Shown in pieces: positions 43,541 through 54,032 of a stretch of DNA of 64,000 nt; the first letter of the stretch is position 1, and every line of letters begins with the position of its first letter. The notes beneath the pieces are model-generated. The model ran no database searches, was not told the DNA's origin, and saw nothing but the letters and a program-made list of their open reading frames with translations. The position numbers were made by a program, and so were the translations under genes. Source of the DNA: Dysgonomonas mossii. Lineage in GTDB: Bacteria; Bacteroidota; Bacteroidia; Bacteroidales; Dysgonomonadaceae. The DNA lies in NCBI RefSeq assembly GCF_004569505.1, contig NZ_SPPK01000003.1, positions 372,001-436,000 on the forward strand, written 5' to 3'.

Positions 43541-44049
43541 TTATGCTAATACATATATTGAAAGACGCTCTTCTTAGTTTTTTTGTTGCTATAGGTTTTG
43601 CACTATTGTTCGAAACGCCTAAGAAGGGATTGTTGGTTGCCGGTTTGCTGGGAGGGCTTGGTCATGCTATTCGTTTTACGTTGTTGTATTTCGACTTTGG
43701 CTTGATCTCAGCTACGTTAAGTGGCACTGTTGTAATAGGGCTTTTGGGTATCTACTGTGCTCATAAGATACATACTCCTCCGGTTGTATTTACATTGCCG
43801 GCTTGTATAACCATGATACCGGGCTTGTATGCCTACAACACGATGCTGGGATGTATACGGATATATGAAGAGGGAACGACCAGTGCAAAAACAGCATTTT
43901 TATTGCATGACACGGTTTACAATTTTATATTGACATCTTCTTTACTCTTTTGTCTGGCAATCGGTATATGTATTGCCGCATTATTGTTTCGGAAAAAGAG
44001 CGTAAAGAAAATAAAGAAGATAAAAGATTTAGGGATAAAAATATTTTGA
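43537..44049 (+). CDS. ThrE-type exporter, small subunit
   Basis: The 170-residue protein is almost all membrane helices (about five) and corresponds to the small second half of ThrE-type exporters (VAGLLGGLGHAIRFTLLYF, LPACITMIPGLYAYNTML). Its start overlaps the stop of the large subunit by 4 bp (ATGA type), implying coupled translation and a two-chain transporter. It shares the B12 riboswitch. Confidence 0.8.
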   Translation: MIMLIHILKDALLSFFVAIGFALLFETPKKGLLVAGLLGGLGHAIRFTLLYFDFGLISATLSGTVVIGLLGIYCAHKIHTPPVVFTLPACITMIPGLYAYNTMLGCIRIYEEGTTSAKTAFLLHDTVYNFILTSSLLFCLAIGICIAALLFRKKSVKKIKKIKDLGIKIF

Positions 44050-44079
44050 TACTAATATATTAACTAATTAATAACAAAG

Positions 44080-45810
44080 ATGCTGCAAGAATTTACATTA
44101 AACAGGGGTCGTGCTATCATCAATTTCTCTTTGAAGTATTGTGATAACAGACAGAAAATTTTAAGTAGTTACGCGTTTCATCGGGTGGTTGAATCCTTTA
44201 TTTTCAGAATAAAGAAAGATAACCAGATTATTTACGATTATTTTATTAAAGATTTCAAAACTGATGAAGAGCTCACCTTGTCTTTGATAGAGGTTATGAA
44301 GCTTTTGACTGTATGTGAAATAGATGAGCTTTTGGTAGTAAATAATAAATTTGCTCCATTCTTTAAGGATAAAGGCTTGTTTATAGAGCTTATAGAAATG
44401 CTGTATAACTATTGGAGAAGGCTGGAAAGGGTTACTGTTGTTCATAACAATCGCATGGGTGATGGTCTTCAAAATGTGCGCTTTGTGCAAGCAAACCAAC
44501 TTCTTAATGAGTTGATTCTGTCTATCTACAGACGTACAGAAGAAACCGTAATGGGATACAGTCATAGCGTATACCGTCAGACTATCGCAGGGGCGAATGC
44601 AGGCTTGATGCTTAACGATATGCAATGGAATTGCCCGATTGAATATAAGGGGCTTGCATCTATACCATTTATAGGAACAGTCGTTATCAATCCTCCTTAT
44701 ATTTCATATACGAAAAAGAATACCAGAGATGGTATCTTCCAGGAACATCAAACAAACCCTTTGGCTAATTTGATTCTGAATGAGGATGAGTGGTTTCTGT
44801 ACCCTGCAAAAGTTGGTAACTTGTTAGCTTTTGTCTATTTCCATAAAGATTTTATGTGTCATGGTTTAGGTCTTGCTAACTTGTTCGAGTTGGCTAAAGG
44901 CAACGATTATGTAGGAAAGAAACCTGATTTGATTTACGTATTCGGATATCCTGACGGCTATGAAGAAAAACGTACTTTCTATCATAAGGATAAGAAGAAT
45001 GATATATTGATCGGTTATGCTAATTATTGCGATGATATCGACTATTTTGGTTATATGAAGAAGATGCTTCTTACGCTGCATAATATCAAGCAAATGGAAA
45101 GAGGCAATCTGCCTATTCATGGGGCTATGGTGAACATTGCTCTGAAGAATGGTAAAGAAGCAAATATTATCATAATGGGAGATAGTGGAGCCGGTAAATC
45201 TGAAAGTCTTGAAGCTTTCCGCACACTCAACGAAAAATATATACGTCACATGCGTGTAATATTCGATGATATGGGATATTTGCAATTTGAAGCTGACGGA
45301 CAGATAAAAGGATATGGAACTGAGATAGGAGCCTTTGTCCGTACTGACGACTTGGATCCTGCTTATGCTTTTGCTCAGCTTGATAGAGGTATCTACACCA
45401 ACCCCGATAGAATAAATGCACGAGTAACCATTCCGATATCTACTTATGAGGTTATATCGAGAGGGTATACGATTGACTATATGCTATATGCTAATAATTA
45501 TGCCGAATCGGAAACAAAGATCAGTTTCTTTGAGGATGTCGATAAAGCAATAGAGGTTTTTGAAGACGGAGCAAGAAAGGCAAAAGGAACAACTACCGAG
45601 AAAGGGCTTGTTAAGTCTTATTTCGCAAATCCTTTTGGTCCTGTGCAGGAAAGAGATAAAGCCGAAAAGCTTGTACGTAAATTCTTCTTGGCTTTAGACG
45701 AAAGTGATGCAAAAATAGGAGAGATGCATACTTCTCTGGCTATTGATGGTAAAAGCAAAGAAGGGCCACGTGAAGCGGCTGAAGAGCTTTTCAGTATTAT
45801 CAATGAATAA
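44080..45810 (+). CDS. P-loop kinase-like protein (PEPCK/HPr-kinase-like), unknown
   Basis: The 576-residue cytosolic protein has a nucleotide-binding loop IIMGDSGAGKSESLEAF (about residues 368-384), close to the GxSGxGKSE loop of HPr kinases and related to the PEPCK loop. HMRVIFDDMGYL follows. Upstream blocks (IPFIGTVVINPPYISYTKK, IHGAMVNIALKNGK) resemble the PEP carboxykinase fold. It is not the normal PEPCK. It begins 30 bp after the ThrE-like small subunit and no terminator separates them, so it may also be under B12 control. The substrate is unknown. Confidence 0.55.
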   Translation: MLQEFTLNRGRAIINFSLKYCDNRQKILSSYAFHRVVESFIFRIKKDNQIIYDYFIKDFKTDEELTLSLIEVMKLLTVCEIDELLVVNNKFAPFFKDKGLFIELIEMLYNYWRRLERVTVVHNNRMGDGLQNVRFVQANQLLNELILSIYRRTEETVMGYSHSVYRQTIAGANAGLMLNDMQWNCPIEYKGLASIPFIGTVVINPPYISYTKKNTRDGIFQEHQTNPLANLILNEDEWFLYPAKVGNLLAFVYFHKDFMCHGLGLANLFELAKGNDYVGKKPDLIYVFGYPDGYEEKRTFYHKDKKNDILIGYANYCDDIDYFGYMKKMLLTLHNIKQMERGNLPIHGAMVNIALKNGKEANIIIMGDSGAGKSESLEAFRTLNEKYIRHMRVIFDDMGYLQFEADGQIKGYGTEIGAFVRTDDLDPAYAFAQLDRGIYTNPDRINARVTIPISTYEVISRGYTIDYMLYANNYAESETKISFFEDVDKAIEVFEDGARKAKGTTTEKGLVKSYFANPFGPVQERDKAEKLVRKFFLALDESDAKIGEMHTSLAIDGKSKEGPREAAEELFSIINE

Positions 45811-45835
45811 TTTGCAGTAGCTGATATTTAAAATA

Positions 45836-45877
45836 AAACAGGATCGATTTCTTCGTGAATACCGATCCTGTTTTTTT
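45836..45877. terminator. Bidirectional terminator between convergent operons
   Basis: AAACAGGATCG (45836-45846) pairs with CGATCCTGTTT (45863-45873), followed by more T. It closes the thrE-like operon and may also serve tldD on the minus strand. Confidence 0.9.
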
Positions 45878-45896
45878 ATGCTATAAATTTCTGATA

Positions 45897-47327
45897 TTAT
45901 TCTCCACCTACAGTCAGCTTGCGCACTAAAACCGAAGGTAGCCCTTGTCCTACAGGTACACTCTGTCCGTCTTTTCCACAAGTCCATGTGCCTTCATCTA
46001 TCTTCAGATTATTGCCCACCATTGTAATGTCGGTGAGGACTTTGGCTCCGTTTCCAATGATGTTTATATCTTTTATCGGTTGAGTAAGTTTACCGTTCTC
46101 AATCAGATAACCTGTTTTTACGAAAAAGGTAAAATCTCCTGCTCCGATTTGTACCTGTCCATTGGTGAAATTATCTACATATACACCTTGTTTAACTGAC
46201 GCTATAATGTCAGCTTCGGGAATGTTTCCGTTTTCCATATATGTTACCCGCATACGGGGTAGGGGAGCATAACGGAACGATTGCCTTCGTCCGTTTCCTG
46301 TTGGTGATACGTTGTAATGCTTCGCACTTATTCGGTCGTGAAGATAGCTTTCCAGAACTCCATCTTTCACAATATAGGTCTTTTGTGCTTCCACTCCTTC
46401 ATCATCAAAATTGATTGTGCCTCGGGCATTGTCTATGGTGCCGTCATCCACAACATTTATGTCGGGTGAACAGATTTTTTTTCCAAGTTGATCGGAAAAT
46501 ATAGAGATATTCTTTCTGTTAAAGTCCGCCTCGAATGTATGGCCTATCGCTTCATGTAATAAGATTCCCGAACTTCCTGCACCCATCACTACAGGCATTT
46601 CACCGCCTTTGGGTTTTATGGCTTCAAACATCAGAGAGGTTTGTGCAACGGCTTCTTTTGCTAAAGTCTCTATCAGATCATTGTTTAAAGACTCAAAACC
46701 TTTTCGGTAGGCACGTGAAGCATATCCGTTTTCTATCTTGCCGCCCTGTTCCATTGTACATGAACCAGACATAAGACTCATTGGGCGATAATCCCAGGTA
46801 AGGATACCCTCTGAGTTAAAGAATAAAATATAAGAAGTGGAATCGTTTAGGCTGACCGAAGCTTTGATGACCCGAGCGTCTAACTCGAAAATTCTGTCAT
46901 TCAATTTTTGAACAAATGATTTTTTGTCTGCTACAGAAATGTCAAGCCACGGTCTTTCTATTTTATAGTGGTTTCTGAAATGTTTCTCTTTTATCTCTAT
47001 CGGAGTTATTCCTTTTGACGGAATAGAGGCTATTCCTGCGGCTGTTTTTGCAGCTTTCAGCAGTTCTGCTATTTCGGTATTCTCTACATAAACATACCCT
47101 GTCTGATCTCCCGAGACAACTCGTATTCCTACCCCAAAATCTATATTCGAGGCAGCACGATTTACTTCTCCATCACGGAGTGATATGCTGTTGCTGAAAG
47201 TGTGCTCAAAAAATATGTCGGTATAGTCAGCACCTTTACCTAGAGCTTCGTTTATTACTTTAAGCAAGTTATTCTCCGTTATGGAGAAATGATCTAATAT
47301 ATTTTGTTTGTTCAAATGATCTATCAT
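45897..47327 (-). CDS. tldD: TldD-type metalloprotease
   Basis: The 476-residue protein matches TldD. The zinc-binding HEAIGH lies in GAGSSGILLHEAIGHTFEAD (near residue 260), with DDEGVEAQKTYIVKDGVL and NFRYAPLPRMRVTY-type blocks after it. TldD with TldE/PmbA forms a protease that clears unfolded peptides and matures some modified peptides. No TldE gene is in the window. It follows the MATE gene with a 1-bp gap, so they are co-transcribed. Confidence 0.93.
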   Translation of the reverse strand: MIDHLNKQNILDHFSITENNLLKVINEALGKGADYTDIFFEHTFSNSISLRDGEVNRAASNIDFGVGIRVVSGDQTGYVYVENTEIAELLKAAKTAAGIASIPSKGITPIEIKEKHFRNHYKIERPWLDISVADKKSFVQKLNDRIFELDARVIKASVSLNDSTSYILFFNSEGILTWDYRPMSLMSGSCTMEQGGKIENGYASRAYRKGFESLNNDLIETLAKEAVAQTSLMFEAIKPKGGEMPVVMGAGSSGILLHEAIGHTFEADFNRKNISIFSDQLGKKICSPDINVVDDGTIDNARGTINFDDEGVEAQKTYIVKDGVLESYLHDRISAKHYNVSPTGNGRRQSFRYAPLPRMRVTYMENGNIPEADIIASVKQGVYVDNFTNGQVQIGAGDFTFFVKTGYLIENGKLTQPIKDINIIGNGAKVLTDITMVGNNLKIDEGTWTCGKDGQSVPVGQGLPSVLVRKLTVGGE

Positions 47328-47328
47328 A

Positions 47329-48699
47329 TTATAATTTCTCTGCGGATTCTATTTTCTTAAATTTATTTATCTGCCATATAAACAAAGCTGCGGTCAGTAA
47401 AGTTGCCGAAAAGTCAGCTGTTGGCAATGAATACCATACTCCGTTTACTCCGAAAAACTGCGGTAATATAAACAAGGCTGGTAATAATAATAGGAACTGG
47501 CGGGTAAGGCTTAATAGAATTGATTTTCCTGCCATACCTATACATTGGAAAAAGTTTGTAACCACAATCTGGAATCCGACTAGTGGTAACATAATCGTTA
47601 CAATACGTAAGGCTTTTGCTGTTTCGGCTGCTAAAGGTGGCGAAGGATTGAACGGTTTAACTATCATGTCCGGCAACAATACGCCTATAGCTAAACCTAT
47701 GCAGCCAATAGCCACACCGACTTTTATTGTGTAAAACAAGGTTTCTTTAACTCTCTGTATTCTTTTGGCTCCATAATTGTATCCTACAATAGGCTGCATT
47801 CCCTGGGTAAGTCCGACCATAATCATTACGATAATCATTATCAGGGTGTTTGCTATGGCATAAGCTTCGATAGCAATGTTTCCCCCGTAGGTTTTCAGAT
47901 TATTGTTGATGAAGAATACGACGATAGACGCTGCAACTTGTATGAAAAACGGAGACATACCTATGCTTGCCACCGCCCATACTATTTTTTTGTTTAAGCC
48001 AATATGCTTTCTGCGTAAACGCAACATGCTATTTTTGTTCATGAAGTGGTACATGACAAAACATAGCCCTATAAACATTGAAATGATAGTAGCTATCGCA
48101 GCTCCTTTTATTCCCCATTCGAACCAGAAAATGAAAATTGGAGCTATTATAATGTTGGCTATAACGCCGATTAGCATCGTATACATTGCCTTTTGAGGAT
48201 AGCCCGAAGCACGCATCATGCTGTTGAAATTGAAGCACATAGTCAAAAATATATTGCCGGGCAGGTAATAGAGTAAGAATTCTTTCGCATACGGAAACGT
48301 TTCTTTTGTGGCTCCGATTCTTAATAATATAGGATCGAGAAAAATAAATAGCGTAGTAACAAGTACTCCTGTGAATAAAAGAGTCATAAGGAACGAGTTT
48401 CCTATTATCTTTTCTGCGGTTTCTTTATCTCCGCTACCCAAGCATATTGAAATACGGCTGGCTGAACCTGCACCTACAAGCATACCCACAGCGGCGGTAA
48501 GATTCATTATCGGCAAAACAATACCAAGCCCGCCAATGGCATGGTCTCCCAGATTGGGCCCGTGTCCAATGTAAATACGGTCTATAATGTTATACAAGGC
48601 ATTCACCATAGTTCCTACTATGGCCGGCAATGCGTATTGCCAAAGAAGTTTACTTATTTTTTTGTTTTGTAATTCATCAATGTTAGCTGTTTTTGACAT
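47329..48699 (-). CDS. MATE-family multidrug/sodium antiporter
   Basis: The 456-residue inner-membrane protein has about 12 predicted helices and the MATE features IPAIVGTMVNALYNIIDRIYIG at the start and MVGLTQGMQPIVGYNYGAKR in the second half. It should export cationic compounds in exchange for sodium or protons. The substrate is unknown. It is the promoter-proximal gene before tldD. Confidence 0.92.
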   Translation of the reverse strand: MSKTANIDELQNKKISKLLWQYALPAIVGTMVNALYNIIDRIYIGHGPNLGDHAIGGLGIVLPIMNLTAAVGMLVGAGSASRISICLGSGDKETAEKIIGNSFLMTLLFTGVLVTTLFIFLDPILLRIGATKETFPYAKEFLLYYLPGNIFLTMCFNFNSMMRASGYPQKAMYTMLIGVIANIIIAPIFIFWFEWGIKGAAIATIISMFIGLCFVMYHFMNKNSMLRLRRKHIGLNKKIVWAVASIGMSPFFIQVAASIVVFFINNNLKTYGGNIAIEAYAIANTLIMIIVMIMVGLTQGMQPIVGYNYGAKRIQRVKETLFYTIKVGVAIGCIGLAIGVLLPDMIVKPFNPSPPLAAETAKALRIVTIMLPLVGFQIVVTNFFQCIGMAGKSILLSLTRQFLLLLPALFILPQFFGVNGVWYSLPTADFSATLLTAALFIWQINKFKKIESAEKL

Positions 48700-48750
48700 C
48701 TAAAAAGCATTTAACTGTTAAGGAGTGATTCCTCCCATCTTTTGAGCGTG

Positions 48751-48758
48751 CAAAGGTA
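48751..48758 (-). promoter_or_regulatory. -7 promoter box of the MATE-tldD operon
   Basis: On the minus strand TACCTTTG matches TAnnTTTG, 51 bp before the start codon. No TTTG is seen at the -33 position. Confidence 0.5.
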
Positions 48759-48839
48759 CAAAAAACACTACCATCGGCGTTGTTTTTTACATAATTAAGT
48801 ATTTAACTTTGTTAATTTGAGGTTAAGCCTATCTAGTGT

Positions 48840-49613
48840 TTATTTACCTTTTATTATTTCTAGAAATTCTGATGGGGTAACGAATTTTACATTCTCCGAT
48901 TCTAAAAACTCTACTATTTTTACAAAATTTTGCCATTGGTTTTCGTTCCAACTATTTGGATGCCCCTGTAGGTAGAAATAATTTAAATCTTTCGATTTTT
49001 CGCGATAAGCCTTAAGGAATTCATCATAATTCGGGTTATGTACCGGATATTCCATATCTAGAGTGTTGGGTAATACATATCCTTTGTAGTAGACGGGAGA
49101 TATAGGACTGCCTAATGTCATTTTTATTTGAGGAAATTGAGCTAAGGCTTTGTCTGTGTTCGTGTTTGTGCTGCTCCAGTGAGGTCCCCATACCCGAAGC
49201 TGAAGTCCGAGTTTGGCTTTTGCAAGGCTGTCTGTCAACTGTAGAGCTTTGAGCTGTTGCTCGTAAGTGCCTTCAAATTCGCCTATTGTATCACCTTTGG
49301 TGCGGTTATAATAACCATGATTCCAGAATTCAATGAAACCTCTTTCTGCACGGTCGGTAATCCATTTGAAGTAAGCCGGGTTGTCCTCGGCAAGAGAAAA
49401 TCCAATTATACCAAAACCTGCTTTTATCTTTTTGTTTTCTATATAATCTGCGACACGTTGCCAGCGGGGAGAAACAACTCCTTCTGTACCTCCTGCAGTT
49501 ACATCATCTAGCTTTAAAATGACAATTTTCCGGTTTTGAGAAAATGCAGTATTTGTCAATGATATGGCACAGAACAATAGAAGCAGAGAAAATAATATCT
49601 TTTTGTTGTACAT
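48840..49613 (-). CDS. Exported polysaccharide-deacetylase-like protein
   Basis: The 257-residue precursor has a signal peptide (ILFSLLLLFCAISLTNTAFS). The mature part reads as a divergent NodB-like fold: IVILKLDDVTAG with the expected Asp pair, FWNHGYYN carrying an HG element, and WGPHWSSTNTNT and YFYLQGHPNSW later. It probably acts on cell-wall or surface glycans, but the classical HxxxH motif is not complete and catalysis is uncertain. Divergent from lysS. Confidence 0.65.
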   Translation of the reverse strand: MYNKKILFSLLLLFCAISLTNTAFSQNRKIVILKLDDVTAGGTEGVVSPRWQRVADYIENKKIKAGFGIIGFSLAEDNPAYFKWITDRAERGFIEFWNHGYYNRTKGDTIGEFEGTYEQQLKALQLTDSLAKAKLGLQLRVWGPHWSSTNTNTDKALAQFPQIKMTLGSPISPVYYKGYVLPNTLDMEYPVHNPNYDEFLKAYREKSKDLNYFYLQGHPNSWNENQWQNFVKIVEFLESENVKFVTPSEFLEIIKGK

Positions 49614-49761
49614 TGTTTCAGGTTTTATGTGTAAAAATTAGAAAGAATAAAGAAACAAAATATAATTTTCTTTTCCTGTGTTTTGTCTCTTGATTTTTAT
49701 ATCCTTGTTAAATTTTGAATCGGAATGTGTTGTCTCTCAAATTTAAGTGAAAAATAAGATG

Positions 49762-49790
49762 TTTGTTTTCCATTATATTTCTTAACTTTG
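49762..49790 (+). promoter_or_regulatory. Promoter of lysS
   Basis: TTTG (49762-49765) and TAACTTTG (49783-49790), with 17 nt between them, match the Bacteroidetes consensus 60 bp before the start. Confidence 0.65.
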
Positions 49791-49850
49791 CGGGGTTATT
49801 CGTGTGCGAAAATATTATTAAAATAATAAAAATCTGAGGATAGATTAATA

Positions 49851-51578
49851 ATGAATATATTGGAATTAAGCGAACAGGAGATAATTCGCAGACAAAGTTT
49901 AGATGAACTAAGAGCATTGGGAGTAGAACCCTATCCGGCTGCATTGTATGAGGTAAATGCATATTCGAAAGAGATCAAAGAGAGCTTTCATGATGATGCG
50001 GATAAGCGTTATGTGTCTTTAGCGGGACGTATAATGGGGCGTCGTATTATGGGTAAAGCTTCCTTTATGGAATTGCAAGACTCGGAAGGACGTATACAGG
50101 TTTATATTTCTCGAGATGATCTTTGTCCGGATGAAAATAAAGAGCTTTATAACACTGTCTTCAAGAAATTGCTCGATATTGGCGATTTCGTTGGTGTTAA
50201 AGGATTTGTTTTTCGCACACAGATGGGCGAAATATCCGTACATGCCGAAGAATTAACGGTTTTAGGGAAATCGCTTCGTCCTCTTCCTGTCGTAAAAGTA
50301 AAAGATGGTGTTACCTATGATGGTTTTACCGATCCTGAGCAACGTTATCGTCAACGCTATGTTGATTTGGTTGTTAACGACAACGTTAAAGATGTATTCC
50401 TTAAAAGAACAAAAGTGTTCAACTCTATGCGTGAATTCCTTAATGGACATGGATATATAGAAGTTGATACGCCTGTGCTGCAAAGCATTCCCGGAGGAGC
50501 TACAGCTCGTCCTTTCATCACGCATCATAATGCACTAGACATTCCTCTATATCTGCGTATTGCAAACGAACTGTATCTAAAGCGCCTTATTGTAGGCGGG
50601 TTTGATGGAGTATATGAGTTTTCTCGTAATTTCCGCAACGAAGGCATGGACCGTACGCATAATCCGGAATTTACAGTAATGGAATTCTATGCCGCCTATA
50701 AGGATTATAACTGGATGATGGACTTCACAGAGAGGATGTTGGAGAAGATCTGTACAGATGTTCATGGTACAACTAAGGTAAAGATGGGCGATAAGGAGAT
50801 AGACTATAAGGCTCCATATCCTCGTGTTACGATGATTGACTCTATCAAACATTTTACAGGTTTTGACATTAGTGGCATGGATGAAGATCAGCTACGTGAT
50901 GTTTGTAAACAGTTAGATATAGAGCAAGATGCAACTATGGGCAAAGGAAAGCTGATAGATGCCATCTTTGGTGAAAAGTGCGAAGGAAACTATATACAAC
51001 CTACATTTATAATAGACTATCCCGTAGAGATGTCTCCGCTTACAAAGAAGCATCGCAATAATCCGGAACTAACAGAGCGTTTCGAGCTGATGGTTAATGG
51101 CAAGGAATTGGCGAATGCATATTCTGAGCTGAATGATCCGATTGATCAGCGTGCTCGTTTCGAAGATCAGCTCAAATTGTCTGAAAAAGGAGACGATGAG
51201 GCAATGTTTATCGATCAGGATTTCTTGCGTGCATTAGAGTATGGTATGCCTCCTACAAGTGGTATCGGTATCGGTATGGATCGTCTGGTGATGTTTATGA
51301 CCGGTCAGGAAAGCATACAAGAGGTGATGTTCTTCCCTCAGATGCGTCCCGAGAAAGCACCAAAGAAAGATGCTGTATCAAAATATAAAGAATTAGGAAT
51401 AGCTGAAGATCTTGTCCCTGTACTACAAAAAGCAGGATATTTTACTGTCGAAAGCATGAAGGATGTCAATTCACAGAAGATAAGACAAGATATAGGTGAA
51501 GTCAATAAAAAATATAAACTGGATTTAGCACTACCTTCTGTAGACGAAGTAGAAGGATGGGTGAAAAAGCTTAGCTAA
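49851..51578 (+). CDS. lysS: Lysyl-tRNA synthetase (class II)
   Basis: The enzyme charges tRNA-Lys. The 575-residue protein has an OB-fold anticodon-binding domain (about 55-175), class II motif 2 ([20 protein letters not shown]) and motif 3 ([12 protein letters not shown]). The last 65 residues (from [13 protein letters not shown]) are an extra helical domain with a helix-hairpin-helix-like look, known in Bacteroidetes LysS and absent from E. coli LysS. It is the first gene of a run of core genes on the plus strand. Confidence 0.98.
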   Translation: MNILELSEQEIIRRQSLDELRALGVEPYPAALYEVNAYSKEIKESFHDDADKRYVSLAGRIMGRRIMGKASFMELQDSEGRIQVYISRDDLCPDENKELYNTVFKKLLDIGDFVGVKGFVFRTQMGEISVHAEELTVLGKSLRPLPVVKVKDGVTYDGFTDPEQRYRQRYVDLVVNDNVKDVFLKRTKVFNSMREFLNGHGYIEVDTPVLQSIPGGATARPFITHHNALDIPLYLRIANELYLKRLIVGGFDGVYEFSRNFRNEGMDRTHNPEFTVMEFYAAYKDYNWMMDFTERMLEKICTDVHGTTKVKMGDKEIDYKAPYPRVTMIDSIKHFTGFDISGMDEDQLRDVCKQLDIEQDATMGKGKLIDAIFGEKCEGNYIQPTFIIDYPVEMSPLTKKHRNNPELTERFELMVNGKELANAYSELNDPIDQRARFEDQLKLSEKGDDEAMFIDQDFLRALEYGMPPTSGIGIGMDRLVMFMTGQESIQEVMFFPQMRPEKAPKKDAVSKYKELGIAEDLVPVLQKAGYFTVESMKDVNSQKIRQDIGEVNKKYKLDLALPSVDEVEGWVKKLS

Positions 51579-51608
51579 TCCCCTTGTGTCTAATTAAAGT
51601 ATGAATGA

Positions 51609-52607
51609 ATGAGTTTTCCCGGTAAAATAACAATATTTGGAGGTGGTACATGGGCTACAGCCCTTGCCAAAATTATGCTTAATCACGAAAAGCATATAAA
51701 CTGGTATATGCGCCGCCCTGAACAAATAGAGGATTTTAAGAAAACAGGACATAATCCTTCTTATCTTTCAAATGTTGAGTTCAATCTGGATAGAATTACA
51801 TTTTATTCGGATATTACACAAGCAGTGGAAGATTCGGATACAATAGTTCTTGCTGTACCTTCTCCTTTCTTGAAAAGTCATCTTGAAAAGTTGAATACAA
51901 GTTTGGCGAATAAATTTATTATTTCAGCGATAAAAGGTATCGTCCCTCCGGAAAATTTGCTTGTGACAGATTATTTGGAACAATACTATAATGTGTCACC
52001 TCAAAATATGGCAATTGTGGGAGGACCTTGTCATGCCGAGGAAATCGCTTTGGAACGATTGACTTACCCTACTATCGCTTGTGCCGACATTCAGAAGGCT
52101 AATGCGATTGCTCAAGTCTTCAATAATAGATTTGTGCGGGCTTCTGTGTCGAATGACGTTGCGGGGATTGAACTTGCCGCAGTACTGAAGAATGTGTATG
52201 CAATAGCTTCGGGTATTTGTCACGGGCTGAAGTATGGCGATAATTTTCAGGCGGTATTGGTTTCCAATGCTATCTCAGAGATGGAGCGCTTTGTTGATAT
52301 CGTTTCTCCTATCGAAAGAAGGATACAGGATTCTGCTTATTTAGGAGATCTTCTTGTAACTTGTTATTCTAGTTTTAGCCGCAATCGTACCTTCGGTGCA
52401 ATGATAGGCAAGGGCTATTCGGTAAAAGCTGCTCAGGTAGAGATGGAAATGATAGCGGAAGGTTACTATGGCACAAAGTGTGTAAGAGAGATCAATGAAA
52501 AATATAATGTGGATATTCCTGTTGCAGATATGGTTTATCGTATATTGTATGAAAATTCTCCTGCACATTTAGAAGTGAAAACATTAAGAGAACAGATACT
52601 AAAATAA
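51609..52607 (+). CDS. gpsA: Glycerol-3-phosphate dehydrogenase (NAD(P)+)
   Basis: The enzyme makes sn-glycerol-3-phosphate for phospholipid synthesis. The 332-residue protein has the N-terminal dinucleotide-binding loop FGGGTWATALAKI, the AIKGI block and GGPCHAEEI, then LAAVLKNVYAIASGI with the catalytic Lys and GDLLVTCYSSFSRNRTFG. It is 30 bp after lysS and 9 bp before pgi. Confidence 0.97.
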   Translation: MSFPGKITIFGGGTWATALAKIMLNHEKHINWYMRRPEQIEDFKKTGHNPSYLSNVEFNLDRITFYSDITQAVEDSDTIVLAVPSPFLKSHLEKLNTSLANKFIISAIKGIVPPENLLVTDYLEQYYNVSPQNMAIVGGPCHAEEIALERLTYPTIACADIQKANAIAQVFNNRFVRASVSNDVAGIELAAVLKNVYAIASGICHGLKYGDNFQAVLVSNAISEMERFVDIVSPIERRIQDSAYLGDLLVTCYSSFSRNRTFGAMIGKGYSVKAAQVEMEMIAEGYYGTKCVREINEKYNVDIPVADMVYRILYENSPAHLEVKTLREQILK

Positions 52608-52616
52608 AGAAACAAT

Positions 52617-53963
52617 ATGGATAAGGTTATCAAATTAGACATTAGCAAAACATTAGGCTTTATAAGCCAAGCTGATATCAACAGTCAGGCAGCTCTTGCT
52701 AAAAAATGCAATGAGGCTCTTCACGATGGTTCAGGCAAAGGAAATGATTTTCTAGGCTGGCTCAATTTGCCATCTTCTATTACAGATGCAGAATTGAAAG
52801 ATATTGAAGATACAGCAGCTGCATTGAAAGCCAAATGTGAAGTGATTGTATTGGTGGGTATCGGTGGTAGCTATCTTGGATCAAGAGCAGTTATCGATTC
52901 TTTATCAAATGCATTTGACTGGTTACAGAAAGATCGTAAGAATCCTGTTATTTTATATGCAGGAAATAATATAGGTGAAGATTACCTTGTTGAGCTTTTA
53001 ACCTACCTGAAAGGTAAATCTTTTGGAATTATCAATATTTCCAAATCGGGAACAACAACAGAACCAGCTTTGGCTTTCCGTATACTGAAGGCAGAATTAG
53101 AAAAAGCTGTAGGTAAAGAAGAAGCTAAAAACCGTATTGTTGCAATCACAGATGCGGCTCGCGGAGCTTTGTATACGTTGGCAACAAAAGAAGGTTACAA
53201 GAAATATGTAATTCCTGACAATGTGGGAGGACGTTACTCTGTACTGACTCCGGTAGGGTTGCTTCCGATTGCGTTGGCTGGTATCGATATTCGTCAGTTA
53301 GTAGCGGGTGCGGTTTATATGGAAAAAGAAACAGCACCAAGTGTGTCATTCGAGAAGAATATTGCTGAGATATACGCCGTTACTCGTAATGAGCTGTATA
53401 AAAAAGGCAAAAAGATAGAAATCCTTGCAAACTTCAATCCTAAATTGCACTACATCGCAGAATGGTGGAAGCAGCTTTACGGAGAAAGTGAAGGCAAAGA
53501 AAATAAAGGTATATTTAATGCTGCTGTAGACTTTACTGCGGATCTTCACTCGATGGGTCAATGGATTCAGGAAGGTGAGCGTTCTATCTTCGAAACTGTT
53601 GTTTCTGTGGCTCAGCCAAACGAAACGTTGACAGTACCGACTGATGAGGAGAATCTTGATGGGTTGAACTTCCTTGCAGGTAAAAGAATAGACTTTGTAA
53701 ACAAGATGGCAGAGTTGGGTACTCAGATTGCTCACGTTGACGGAGGTGTTCCGAATATAAAAGTAGAGTTGCCTAAACTGAATGAATATAGTATCGGACA
53801 GTTACTTTATTTCTTCGAAAAAGCATGTGGTATAAGCGGTTATATTCTTGGCGTAAATCCATTCGATCAGCCGGGAGTAGAGGCGTATAAGAAGAATATG
53901 TTTGCTCTTCTCGATAAACCGGGTTTTGAAAAGGAAAGCGAAGCAATTAAGAAAAGATTATAA
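52617..53963 (+). CDS. pgi: Glucose-6-phosphate isomerase
   Basis: The glycolytic enzyme interconverts glucose-6-phosphate and fructose-6-phosphate. The 448-residue protein fits the shorter bacterial type. Signatures are [17 protein letters not shown] (about 80-96), [16 protein letters not shown] (phosphate binding), [20 protein letters not shown], and the C-terminal [16 protein letters not shown] with the catalytic Lys. Confidence 0.98.
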   Translation: MDKVIKLDISKTLGFISQADINSQAALAKKCNEALHDGSGKGNDFLGWLNLPSSITDAELKDIEDTAAALKAKCEVIVLVGIGGSYLGSRAVIDSLSNAFDWLQKDRKNPVILYAGNNIGEDYLVELLTYLKGKSFGIINISKSGTTTEPALAFRILKAELEKAVGKEEAKNRIVAITDAARGALYTLATKEGYKKYVIPDNVGGRYSVLTPVGLLPIALAGIDIRQLVAGAVYMEKETAPSVSFEKNIAEIYAVTRNELYKKGKKIEILANFNPKLHYIAEWWKQLYGESEGKENKGIFNAAVDFTADLHSMGQWIQEGERSIFETVVSVAQPNETLTVPTDEENLDGLNFLAGKRIDFVNKMAELGTQIAHVDGGVPNIKVELPKLNEYSIGQLLYFFEKACGISGYILGVNPFDQPGVEAYKKNMFALLDKPGFEKESEAIKKRL

Positions 53964-53982
53964 AATAAGCTGTTAGCCGATA

Positions 53983-54007
53983 GCCTTTAGCAATTTGCTA
54001 AGGGCTG
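53983..54007 (+). terminator. Strong hairpin between pgi and rlmN
   Basis: AGCCTTTAGCAA (53983-53994) pairs with TTGCTAAGGGCT (53996-54007), with one G-U and almost no loop. It lacks a clear T run, so it may be an attenuator or stability element. Confidence 0.45.
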
Positions 54008-54032
54008 TTTGCTAAAAGCTAAATACTAGAAT

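Noticed and set aside
44080..45810. Phosphoenolpyruvate carboxykinase as a confident call
   Set aside because: The nucleotide loop is closer to HPr kinase and the overall sequence is not that of normal PEPCK, so only a fold-level similarity is claimed.
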